DNA of 39,978 bases from CADEFQ01 sp035342635. GTDB lineage: Bacteria; Pseudomonadota; Gammaproteobacteria; Steroidobacterales; Steroidobacteraceae. The stretch covers positions 1 to 39,978 of the forward strand of contig DAOQXO010000010.1 in the NCBI GenBank assembly GCA_035342635.1. Reading direction: 5' to 3'. A model generated the notes under the pieces. It saw only the letters and a program-made list of their open reading frames with translations. It was not told where the DNA came from and did no database searches. Each line of letters starts with the position of its first letter. Position 1 is the stretch's first letter. A program made the position numbers and the translations under genes. This document shows positions 8,575-16,308 of the stretch, in pieces.

Positions 8575-10677
8575 TCAGAGCGCAAGCGGCATCTGGCGAC
8601 CGCGCGCGTCCGGCCGCCTGAACCGCGTGGTGTCCAGCTCGAAGCCCATGCGCCGCTCGAGGCCCAGTCGTCGCAATGCGACATCGAAGCGCTGCCTGAG
8701 CAATTGCGCGTCGGCGCCCGTCCCACGCATGCGGCTGCCGAACTGCGGGTCATTGTCGCGCCCGCCGCGGATCGAATGCACCCGGGACATCACATGCCGC
8801 GCGCGGTCCGGATAGTGTTCCGCGAGCCAGTCACGGAACATGTCCTTCAGCTCGTGCGGCAGGCGCAGGACCACGTAGCCGGCGCAGCGCGCGCCGGCCT
8901 CGGCGGCGGCCCCGAGCAGGCGCTCGAGCTCATGGTCGGTGAGCCCCGGAATGACCGGCGCGATGAGTGTGCCGACCGGCACGCCTGCGGCGCGCAAATG
9001 GCGGATCGCGGCGAGGCGGGCCGCGGGCGACGCCGCGCGCGGTTCGAGGCGCCGCTTCAGGTCGACGTCCAGCGTCGTCAGGCTCACCATGACGCTGACC
9101 AGACGCTCGCTCGCCAGCGCCGCCAGGATGTCCAGATCGCGTTCGATCAAAGCACCTTTGGTGACGATCGCGACTGGGTGGTGGAATTCTGCCAGGACTT
9201 CCAGTATCGAGCGGGTCACGCGCAGGCGCTTCTCGAGCGGCTGATAGGGGTCGGTGTTGGCGCCGAGCATGATCGTCTTCGGCTGGTAGCGGGGCCGCGA
9301 GAGTTCTTCGGTGAGCCGGGCCGCCGCACCGGCCTTGTAGAAGAGACGGGTTTCGAAATCGAGGCCCGGCGAGAGGCCCATGTAAGCGTGGCTCGGGCGG
9401 GCATAGCAGTTATGGCTCACCACGCCGTTCGCCAGAAAATCGCCAGTACCGGTCGTGATGTCGAACAGTTCGCGGGTCCCGGGCAACGGCTCGATGGCCA
9501 CGACCCGCAGATCGGCGCGCGACTTCACGGCGGCACCGGCGATATTGCGCTTCCGGGCGATGCAGGGGTCAAAAAGCCTGAAAAAGCGCAAATTCTGTGC
9601 GAGTCCTCCACGTAGGCGAACGTACTGCATGGGCTTGCGATCTCTGCGCGGGATCGATTCTAGTACGGTGTCGAAGCCGAAGGCGCAGAGCGCCGTGATC
9701 AACTCCGAGATGATCCGGGGATCGGTATTGCCGATACGGATGATTCCATCGGAGAACGAGCCCTCGGCGTCGAATATTCCACCGACAAAGCCTCGCTGCC
9801 AGTCACGGTCCGCAGTTTCCGGCCACCTGACGAGATGCGTAATCAAGGCAACCGAGGCGCGCGAGCTGCAACGGATCGCGCCCATGGCCTGCCGTCCCGC
9901 TGTCGCAGTGCCGAATTCGTAGCGGGCCGTCGGCGCACCAAATTCGCCGAGCCACGACGCCGCTCTGGCCAGAGGTTCCGAATCGATCATTGCGAGCCTG
10001 AAGCGGTGCTGATCTCCTGAAGCTCGCCCTTCCCGGCGGTACGAATAGACCTTCAGGTGCCCGTCACCCCGGATGACGCCAGTGAGGTAGCCTCGCTTGG
10101 CGCTCTCCGTCTCACATCTGTCGACTTGGGCCACATGACCAAAACCCAGCAGTGAGTTGTTCAATGTCAGTCGAGCGTGCGACGAGCCCGAGGCGGCCAC
10201 GAACTTCCAGCCGCGCTCGGTCAGAAAGCGATGATCGCCACTTGCGATCACCCGTGTTCCGTCAGCTAGGGTGACGCGCCAGGCTGGCTTCGCCGTGCGC
10301 CAATGGGCGAGCACCCGGGTCGCCACGTACCGGCGGTAGTGCCCGCGTCGTACCGTTCCAATGATTTCGTCGCCCCGCTCGAGCGACGCCAGCGGCTTGG
10401 CACTTCCGTCTGCCATGGTAATCGCGGTGTCGCCGGCCAGGCAGTACACGCAGCCATGCTCGCAGCCGCGGTACGGGTTGATCGACTGCGAGAAGCCGAT
10501 GTCGGGCGAATCGTTGCGGCTGATGACGCTGCGCGCCGGTTCGGGCTGCACGAGCGTCGCGATGCTGTCGGGCGCGGGCTCAGTGTACCAGCCGTCGTCG
10601 ACCCCGAGTTCATGGAGTCGCTCGAACCGTGGAGCCGGGTTCGATACCGCACCACGTCCTTTGAGCCAGCCTGCCAT
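8575..10677 (-). CDS. PA0069/Rv2578c-family radical SAM protein (COG1533, photolyase-like) interrupted by an intein
   Basis: From ATG 10677 the precursor has 700 residues. The exteins join to about 355 residues, matching my recollection of the family length. The N-extein carries KGRGA, INPYRGCEHGCVY and the first two cluster cysteines (C72, C76). The C-extein starts with Cys424 and continues CYARPSHAY, GANTDPYQPLE, VAIVTKGALIERD, SLTTLD and RVHSIRGG, all typical of this radical SAM family. The enzyme should bind a 4Fe-4S cluster and SAM; its reaction is not established, and SplB-like DNA repair is suggested only by family placement. The longer frame from GTG 10722 reads through the LexA box and lacks family-like residues, so ATG 10677 is preferred. 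It has no clear Shine-Dalgarno, consistent with a leaderless or very short leader. Confidence 0.95.
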   Translation of the reverse strand: MAGWLKGRGAVSNPAPRFERLHELGVDDGWYTEPAPDSIATLVQPEPARSVISRNDSPDIGFSQSINPYRGCEHGCVYCLAGDTAITMADGSAKPLASLERGDEIIGTVRRGHYRRYVATRVLAHWRTAKPAWRVTLADGTRVIASGDHRFLTERGWKFVAASGSSHARLTLNNSLLGFGHVAQVDRCETESAKRGYLTGVIRGDGHLKVYSYRREGRASGDQHRFRLAMIDSEPLARAASWLGEFGAPTARYEFGTATAGRQAMGAIRCSSRASVALITHLVRWPETADRDWQRGFVGGIFDAEGSFSDGIIRIGNTDPRIISELITALCAFGFDTVLESIPRRDRKPMQYVRLRGGLAQNLRFFRLFDPCIARKRNIAGAAVKSRADLRVVAIEPLPGTRELFDITTGTGDFLANGVVSHNCYARPSHAYMGLSPGLDFETRLFYKAGAAARLTEELSRPRYQPKTIMLGANTDPYQPLEKRLRVTRSILEVLAEFHHPVAIVTKGALIERDLDILAALASERLVSVMVSLTTLDVDLKRRLEPRAASPAARLAAIRHLRAAGVPVGTLIAPVIPGLTDHELERLLGAAAEAGARCAGYVVLRLPHELKDMFRDWLAEHYPDRARHVMSRVHSIRGGRDNDPQFGSRMRGTGADAQLLRQRFDVALRRLGLERRMGFELDTTRFRRPDARGRQMPLAL
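9409..10443 (-). mobile_element. Class 1 intein with two-motif LAGLIDADG homing endonuclease (345 aa)
   Basis: Block A is CLAGDTAITMADG, beginning with the nucleophile Cys79 (precursor numbering from ATG 10677). Block B is near GTRVIASGDHRFL. Two endonuclease motifs are LTGVIRGDG and VGGIFDAEG, each ending with an acidic residue before Gly (D205, E305), so the endonuclease looks intact. Block F is ELFDITTGTGDFLANG. Block G is VVSHN with His422 and Asn423, followed by +1 Cys424. All residues expected for protein splicing are present and the frame is open throughout. Excision would rejoin CEHGCVY to CYARP. Inteins are known in actinobacterial Rv2578c-type proteins; a related insertion here suggests transfer or a shared preferred site. 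Confidence 0.95.
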
Positions 10678-10684
10678 CCGCGAA

Positions 10685-10700
10685 CTGTACAAATATACAG
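10685..10700. promoter_or_regulatory. LexA (SOS) box
   Basis: CTGTACAAATATACAG fits the CTG-N10-CAG consensus with an AT-rich core and a near-perfect dyad. It ends 7 bp before the preferred ATG (10677) of the radical SAM gene. Read on the minus strand it contains TATATT, which could serve as the -10 element so that LexA would occlude RNA polymerase. The only gene starting here is the radical SAM gene; the upstream neighbour ends at 10758 on the same strand. Confidence 0.88.
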
Positions 10701-10757
10701 TTGCCGAGTCCAGCACCTCCACACGCGAGGCGGCTCGCCCCCGGCAACCGCCGATTG

Positions 10758-12071
10758 CTACTGCTTCCAGATCAGGCCGCCCTTCATCACGAAGGGCACA
10801 TGCTGCAGAACAGCAATGTCTTCCAGCGGGTTGCCGCGCACCGCGACGAGGTCGGCGCGTTTGCCCGGCTCGAGCGAGCCGACCTCATCGGCGATACCGA
10901 GGAGCTCTGCGGCATTGAGCGTAGCGGCCTTGATGGCGTCGCCAGGCGTCATGCCGTACTTCACCATGAGCACGAATTCCTCCGCATTGCGTCCGTGCGG
11001 CGAGACGCCTGCGTCGGTGCCAAAGGCGATGCGCACGCCGCGGGCGTACGCCTGCCGCAGGGCCTGTCCGGTAACGGATGCGCGCCACTCCATCTTCTCG
11101 CGTACCTCTTGCGTATAGGTCCCGGGGTTGTTCGCGAGGCGCTCCACGTAGGTGGTGGCTGTCGAAAGGGTGGGAACGAGGAAGGCACCCGAGCGCAGCA
11201 TCAACTCGATGCCCTGGTCATCGAGCAACGTTCCGTGCTCGATGGAGTCGGCGCCGCACTCGAGCGCGAGATTGATGCCGTCAGCGCCATGCGCGTGCAC
11301 GGCAACCTTCTTGCCGTACAGGTGCGCTGTCTCGACGACCGCCCGCGCCTCGTCGATGAACATCTGGCGCCCCAGCCCGGTCGCGACCCGGCTGTTCACT
11401 CCACCGGTGATCTTGAGTTTGATGAGATCGACGCCGCGACGGACTTGCAGGCGCACCGCACGCCGGCACGATTCCGTACCGTCGCACAGGTTGTCCTGAT
11501 CCATATGCCCGGCCAGCGCCGAGTGCACGCCAAGCGTCACATCACCCGAGCCGCCCGTCGCGGCGATGCTGTTGCCGGCGTCGAGGATGCGGGGCCCCGG
11601 CAGGGCGCCGGCTGCGATGGCATCGCGGAGCGAGAGCGTTACGCCGGCGGGGTTGCCCAGCACCCGCACCGTCGTGAAGCCCGCATCGAGCGTGAGGCGG
11701 GCCAGTGTTGCTGCCCGGTAAGCGAAGAACGCGGTGTCCTTGCTCAGGCGTTCCAGCAATGCCCCTTTGCCGGACTCGGTGCCGTTGAAGTGAACATGCG
11801 AATCGATCAGGCCGGGCAGAACGAAGTAGGCACGCATATCGATGACCTGCGCGCCCGGGAAGTCCTGCGGATCGACAAAGCCATCACGGACCTCCGCAAT
11901 CCTGCCATCACGAACCAACACGGTCGCACTCGAGCGCGGCTGCGAGCCTGGCCGGTCGAGAAGATGGCCCGCATGAATGAGCGCCGTCGGCGCTGGCACC
12001 TCGCCCGCGTAGGCAGCAGACACAATGATTGCAGCGAGAGTGGCTACGTACAGTCGGCCGCGCCTGAGCAC
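10758..12071 (-). CDS. Exported amidohydrolase (metallo-dependent hydrolase, Xaa-Pro/Xaa-Arg dipeptidase-like)
   Basis: A 437-residue protein with a signal peptide (residues 1-22, cleavage near SAAYAG). Metal ligands expected of the superfamily are visible: HVH at 92-94 in GLIDSHVHF, a candidate carbamylated lysine at 218 or 220 (LIKLKITGG), HAHG (H259, H261), SIEHG (H279) and GTDAG (D353). The C-terminus returns to the small beta domain (LEPGKRADLVAV). This matches amidohydrolases that act as periplasmic dipeptidases or imidazolonepropionase-like enzymes; the substrate cannot be read from sequence. It is divergent from the TonB-dependent receptor, which suggests a shared import/processing role. 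Length and motifs are complete. Confidence 0.92.
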   Translation of the reverse strand: MLRRGRLYVATLAAIIVSAAYAGEVPAPTALIHAGHLLDRPGSQPRSSATVLVRDGRIAEVRDGFVDPQDFPGAQVIDMRAYFVLPGLIDSHVHFNGTESGKGALLERLSKDTAFFAYRAATLARLTLDAGFTTVRVLGNPAGVTLSLRDAIAAGALPGPRILDAGNSIAATGGSGDVTLGVHSALAGHMDQDNLCDGTESCRRAVRLQVRRGVDLIKLKITGGVNSRVATGLGRQMFIDEARAVVETAHLYGKKVAVHAHGADGINLALECGADSIEHGTLLDDQGIELMLRSGAFLVPTLSTATTYVERLANNPGTYTQEVREKMEWRASVTGQALRQAYARGVRIAFGTDAGVSPHGRNAEEFVLMVKYGMTPGDAIKAATLNAAELLGIADEVGSLEPGKRADLVAVRGNPLEDIAVLQHVPFVMKGGLIWKQ

Positions 12072-12378
12072 ATGCGTCCCCGATTCATTTCCGGATTGCA
12101 GGAATGCGGCCAGAGTACTGGCAGTTCCCGGAAACGTCTTTGCTATACAGCATGCTTATAGGTCGATGCAACACGCAATAATCTTGTTGCACTGCTGGCT
12201 TTGCTCTACGGTCGCTCGCGGTCGCGCCCCGGAACGCATCGAGTGCTGCACGACCTCACATCTGCCGCGACGAGTGCGTCACGTGCACGGTGAGGCGCGG
12301 AAATCGAAACTCCGACGAGCCGCGGGCGCGGGCGCTGAATCCAGAATTCCGACCAGAAACCGGGGGAGCATCCGACTC
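12072..12378. other. 307-bp divergent intergenic region (amidohydrolase / TonB receptor)
   Basis: This region must hold the promoters of both flanking genes. It is visibly AT-richer around 12130-12195. It contains an AGCATGCT palindrome near 12150, the TGCAACA dyad described separately, a -10-like AATAAT at 12177-12182 on the plus strand, and on the minus strand TTGCAT followed 18 bp later by TATAGC. A strong GGGGGAG Shine-Dalgarno lies at 12362-12368, just before the receptor start. I see no gene in it. Confidence 0.6.
12167..12191. promoter_or_regulatory. Inverted repeat TGCAACA-N11-TGTTGCA, candidate operator
   Basis: Two perfect 7-bp half-sites are separated by 11 bp, and the spacer holds the -10-like AATAAT. 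The geometry would suit a dimeric regulator controlling one or both divergent genes. The LysR regulator at 15234-16133 is the nearest candidate, but nothing in the sequence proves the pairing. Confidence 0.4.
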
Positions 12379-15162
12379 ATGTCGACAGATCATGCGAATC
12401 ACAACTCGAGACCCGATCGGTTCGTTTCCCGGAGATCGTCCACTGCACACCTTGCGTGGCGGCGCCTCGGCTCCGCGGGCATTGCAGCGTTGCTCCCCCT
12501 CGCGGTTTGCGCCCAGGATGTCGCGTCCAATGCGATCGAGGAAGTCACGGTCACGGGTTCACGCATCGCACGCGCGGACGCCGAATCGGTCGGCCCGCTG
12601 ACGACGCTCACTGCCGAAGACATCACTTTCGCCGCAGCGCTGTCGGTGGGTGAACTGTTGCAGGAGCTGCCGGGAGCGGGAGTCAGCCTCAATTCGAACG
12701 GCACGCAAGGCACCTCATTCGGTGTCAGCTCGATCAACCTGCGTTATCTCGGCAGCGCCGAGGGCAGCGGCAACCGCGTGCTGGTGCTCGTCGATGGACA
12801 CCGCTGGGTGAATGCGGCAGGTGGGCGCACCTTCCGCGACTTCGTCGATCTCAACACCATTCCGATGGGACTGGTCGACAGCATCGAGGTGCTGAAGGAT
12901 GGCGCATCCGCGATCTACGGCGCCGACGCGATCGCAGGCGTGGTGAACATCCGCACACGCCGCAGCATCGAGGGCATCGAGGCTCGCCTCAACTACGGCC
13001 AGACCTCGCACAGTGACGGCGAGAGCCTCAGCGCGGACCTGAGCATGGGTCACAGCTTTGGTCGCGTATCCGCACTGCTGTCGACGAGCTACGTAAATAC
13101 CGACCCCGTTCTGACAATGGATCGGTCCCTTACCGCGGTCGCGGCGGTTGCGCCGACGAACCCGCCGAGCAGTCCGCGCGGTCTCTATCTCCTCCCGGGG
13201 GTAGCGACCAGGGCGGTCACCCGGATTCCCGATACGAATGGCGACGATCCGGCGGATTTCCGCGTCGCCACCCTTCCGGATGATTACTACAACACTCAGG
13301 CCCAGGGCGTGTACGCGACCGGCCCCAGCGAGCGCTTCGGCGTCTTCGGCCGGATCGGCGTGGAGTTCAGCGATTCGCTGAGTGGCCATATCGAACTGCT
13401 CTACAACGAGCGCAAGTCCAATCAGCTGTTCTCACCGCTCCTGCTCGACCTGCGGGGATCGTACTCGATCACCATTCCCGCCGATCATCCGTATAATCCC
13501 TGGCAGACGGCATTCACCACCAATTCACTGCGATTGCAGCGCATGCCGGTCGAGGTCGGCAATCGCAACAACGTGCAGGATGTGGAAACCCAGCGGATCG
13601 CCTTCGGCCTGGACGGCGAATTCGAGCTCGCGGGGCTTTGGAACTGGGATCTGTTCGCATCGCACGCCAAGAACGACGCGACATTCAATGCCTACAACCA
13701 GGCAGACCAGGACAAGATCGCGCTCGCGCTCGGACCGAACGATCGCTGTGCGGCCAACAACTGCGTACCGTTGAACATCTTCGGCGTCATGACGCCGCAA
13801 ATGGCCGACTACATCCGCTATACCGCGCGCAACGACAACGGCACCGAACAGACCGACGTGGCTTTCAACATCTCCGGCAGCCTGGTCGACCTGCCGGCTG
13901 GCCGCGTTGGAGTGGCAGCGGGCGTGGAATGGCGGGAAGAATCCGCGTACGACGATCCCGATGCGTATGTCAACTCCGCGCCGGAGTTCATCACGAACGA
14001 GACACGCACGACTTCCTCCACCCGCGAGCCGACACGTGGCAAGTACGATCTGTGGGAGGCGTACGCCGAACTCGCGGTGCCACTGCTCGCGGACCTGCCC
14101 GGTGCGCGAGCGCTCGATCTGAGCGCAGCAGTTCGTCACTCCGACTATTCGAGCTTCGGCAATGCCACGACGAGCAAGCTCGGGCTGGCATGGCGCCCGG
14201 TGGATGACCTGCTGATTCGCGGCACCTTCTCCGAGGGCTTTCGCGCACCGTCTATCCTGGAACTCTACCAAGGGCAGCGGCAGACGACCTTTCAGGCAGT
14301 CGATCCATGCAACGGTGGCGGCGCCGGGTTGCCAGGGTGTGCTGGCGTGCCTGCGACCTACAATCAGAACCAGTTCGGATCAGGCACCCTGCGCGGAACG
14401 ATCGGCGGCAACCCGGACCTGAAACCGGAGACCGCTGATACCTACAGCGTGGGCTTCGCCTACACGCCGGGCTGGGCCGCGGGCATGTCACTCACGGCCG
14501 ACTGGTACCGCATCGAGATCGATGAGGCGATCGCGAGCCAGTCCGCACAGCAGCTGCTCACCCTGTGCGCCCAGAGAGCTGGCGCGTACTGCAACCTGGT
14601 GGACAGGGACCTCAGCACCGGAGAGGTACGTGATCTGCGCCAGGTCGTGCTGAATTTCAGCAGCATCGAGGTCGAGGGCCTGGACGTCACCTGGCGCTAC
14701 GGCTTCGATACGCCGATCGGCCGGCTGAATGCAGTGCTCGATGCGTCGCGCCTGTTCCATTTCACGAACTTTGTGCCGCAGACCGACGGCACGGTTCAGC
14801 GGACCGAGCTGGCCGGCACCGGCGACACGCCGCGATCCACTTATCCGAAGTGGAAGGGCAGCGCGGGGCTGCGCTGGGAGCAGGGCCCATGGAGCGGCGG
14901 CTACAAGGCGCGCTATATCGGCAGCAGCACGGACGTGGCGGGCAACACCCTCAACGGAGGCCGCACGGACGACGTCGTCTACCACGACCTGCAGTTGGGT
15001 CATCACTTCGAGCGATTCAACTCCAACATCACCCTCGGCATCGACAACGTGCTCGATGAAATGCCGCCGATCTCGCGGGCCAACAACCCCATGAACTTCG
15101 ACATCTACACCTATGACGTTCGTGGCCGCTACTATTTCATACGGCTGATGACCAGGATGTGA
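12379..15162 (+). CDS. TonB-dependent outer-membrane receptor (927 aa)
   Basis: ATG 12379 follows GGGGGAG by about 10 bp, and the protein opens with a long basic leader and a signal peptide ending near residue 45 (LAVCAQD). A TonB box (EEVTVTGSR) lies at 54-62. The plug domain follows (LVLVDGHRW, VDSIEVLKDGASAIYGADAIAGVVNI). The remainder is a beta-barrel with FSEGFRAPS, GGNPDLKPETADTYSVGF and SIEVEGLDVTW, typical of the barrel signature. It ends YDVRGRYYFIRLMTRM, without a terminal Phe. Three short cysteine-pair loops (DRCAANNC, DPCNGGGAGLPGC, LCAQRAGAYC) are probably extracellular. The substrate is unknown; no siderophore genes are nearby, and neighbouring hydrolases favour a peptide-like or other organic ligand. 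Confidence 0.95.
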   Translation: MSTDHANHNSRPDRFVSRRSSTAHLAWRRLGSAGIAALLPLAVCAQDVASNAIEEVTVTGSRIARADAESVGPLTTLTAEDITFAAALSVGELLQELPGAGVSLNSNGTQGTSFGVSSINLRYLGSAEGSGNRVLVLVDGHRWVNAAGGRTFRDFVDLNTIPMGLVDSIEVLKDGASAIYGADAIAGVVNIRTRRSIEGIEARLNYGQTSHSDGESLSADLSMGHSFGRVSALLSTSYVNTDPVLTMDRSLTAVAAVAPTNPPSSPRGLYLLPGVATRAVTRIPDTNGDDPADFRVATLPDDYYNTQAQGVYATGPSERFGVFGRIGVEFSDSLSGHIELLYNERKSNQLFSPLLLDLRGSYSITIPADHPYNPWQTAFTTNSLRLQRMPVEVGNRNNVQDVETQRIAFGLDGEFELAGLWNWDLFASHAKNDATFNAYNQADQDKIALALGPNDRCAANNCVPLNIFGVMTPQMADYIRYTARNDNGTEQTDVAFNISGSLVDLPAGRVGVAAGVEWREESAYDDPDAYVNSAPEFITNETRTTSSTREPTRGKYDLWEAYAELAVPLLADLPGARALDLSAAVRHSDYSSFGNATTSKLGLAWRPVDDLLIRGTFSEGFRAPSILELYQGQRQTTFQAVDPCNGGGAGLPGCAGVPATYNQNQFGSGTLRGTIGGNPDLKPETADTYSVGFAYTPGWAAGMSLTADWYRIEIDEAIASQSAQQLLTLCAQRAGAYCNLVDRDLSTGEVRDLRQVVLNFSSIEVEGLDVTWRYGFDTPIGRLNAVLDASRLFHFTNFVPQTDGTVQRTELAGTGDTPRSTYPKWKGSAGLRWEQGPWSGGYKARYIGSSTDVAGNTLNGGRTDDVVYHDLQLGHHFERFNSNITLGIDNVLDEMPPISRANNPMNFDIYTYDVRGRYYFIRLMTRM

Positions 15163-15182
15163 CGCTCCTGGGGGCGGATCAG

Positions 15183-15217
15183 GGCGCCGGTGAAAATGCT
15201 GAACGTTGCCCGGCGCC
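15183..15217. terminator. GC-rich hairpin between convergent receptor and LysR genes
   Basis: GGCGCCGG (15183-15190) pairs with CCGGCGCC (15210-15217) around a 19-nt loop. There is no T-tract on either side, so intrinsic termination is uncertain; it could be a rho-independent remnant or only a transcript-stabilising stem. Confidence 0.3.
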
Positions 15218-15233
15218 GGCCCCTGCCTGCGAG

Positions 15234-16133
15234 TCACGCGGCGTGGTAGCGATGGAGTGCATCCCGGCAGGCGGCATAGAACGCAAGCGTCAGCGGCGAT
15301 GCGGACGCGCCGGACGATGTCATGAATATGTATTCATGGATGATTCGTGGCCGGAACGGGCGCAGCTCGATCTCGCGCTTACAATAGGCGCGTGCGAGCA
15401 TGTCGTTGACGAGAGTTATGCCGACACCGGCCGCCACGAACGCGCAGGCAGCCCCGACGTTGTGGGTTTCCAAGCGTATGCGAGGAACGACGCCGGCGGC
15501 ACGAAGTGCCGCCTCGATCCGCAATCGCGTATCGCTCCCGCGACCGATCATGATCAGCTCTTCACTGGCAAGATCGGTCGCACTCACCGTCGGTTTGCGC
15601 GCCAGTCGATGCCCGCGCGGGACCACGCAGGCTGTTTCGTTCACCACCAGTGGGCGCTTGTGGATGCCGGGATGCTCCAGGGGCAGCTTGCCGAAACCGC
15701 AGTCGGCGGCACGCGTAGCGATCATGTTCATGGCGGTGGGACGGGAGTTCGAGTCGAGTACCACCCGCACATTCGGATATTTCTTTATGAAAGTGCCGAT
15801 GATGCCCACCAGGGGTCCCTCGGCGAGGCTCGGCGGCGCAACAATGCGCAGTTGACCGGCGTTCAGGTCATGCACGTCACGCGCGACCGTGCTCACGCGC
15901 TCAAGACCCAGGAATGCGGACTCCACCTCTTCGTAGAGCAGCAAGCCCTGCTGCGTGGGCACCAGTCGACCCTTGATGCGATCAAATACGTTGAAGCCGA
16001 GTTCGCGCTCGAGTTGCCCGATCAGGCGGCTTACAGCCGGTTGGCTGAGACTCAGCTCGCGCGCGGCCGCTGTCGCGGAACCCTTCCGCATGATTTCGCG
16101 GAAACTCTCCAGTCCGCGCAGGCTGATCTTCAC
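15234..16133 (-). CDS. LysR-family transcriptional regulator
   Basis: From GTG 16133 the protein has 299 residues, the usual LysR length. The N-terminal winged helix reads LESFREIMRKGSATAAARELSL, then SQPAVSRLIGQLERELG and GRLVPTQQG. A linker helix and a two-lobed substrate-binding domain follow (LRIVAPPSLAEGPL, FVAAGVGITLVNDM). An in-frame ATG at 16238 would add a basic 35-residue tail not typical of the family, and no convincing Shine-Dalgarno supports either start. The gene is divergent from the AbgT gene with about 175 bp between starts, the usual arrangement for a LysR regulator and its target. The inducer is unknown. Confidence 0.92.
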   Translation of the reverse strand: MKISLRGLESFREIMRKGSATAAARELSLSQPAVSRLIGQLERELGFNVFDRIKGRLVPTQQGLLLYEEVESAFLGLERVSTVARDVHDLNAGQLRIVAPPSLAEGPLVGIIGTFIKKYPNVRVVLDSNSRPTAMNMIATRAADCGFGKLPLEHPGIHKRPLVVNETACVVPRGHRLARKPTVSATDLASEELIMIGRGSDTRLRIEAALRAAGVVPRIRLETHNVGAACAFVAAGVGITLVNDMLARAYCKREIELRPFRPRIIHEYIFMTSSGASASPLTLAFYAACRDALHRYHAA

Positions 16134-16308
16134 GCCTGCAAGGTAGCCGCGGAGTCTGGCCGATGCAAGCTGACGGCGCCGCGCGATCGCCGCCGAATCA
16201 TGCCGGGAGCGCATGGCCTGATGAGCGCGCGCCAGCATATTGTGTCCCGTGATTGAGCCGGTACGCTATGCGCAACCCGCCGGGCAGCCTGATGGAAGTT
16301 CGCGTGCC

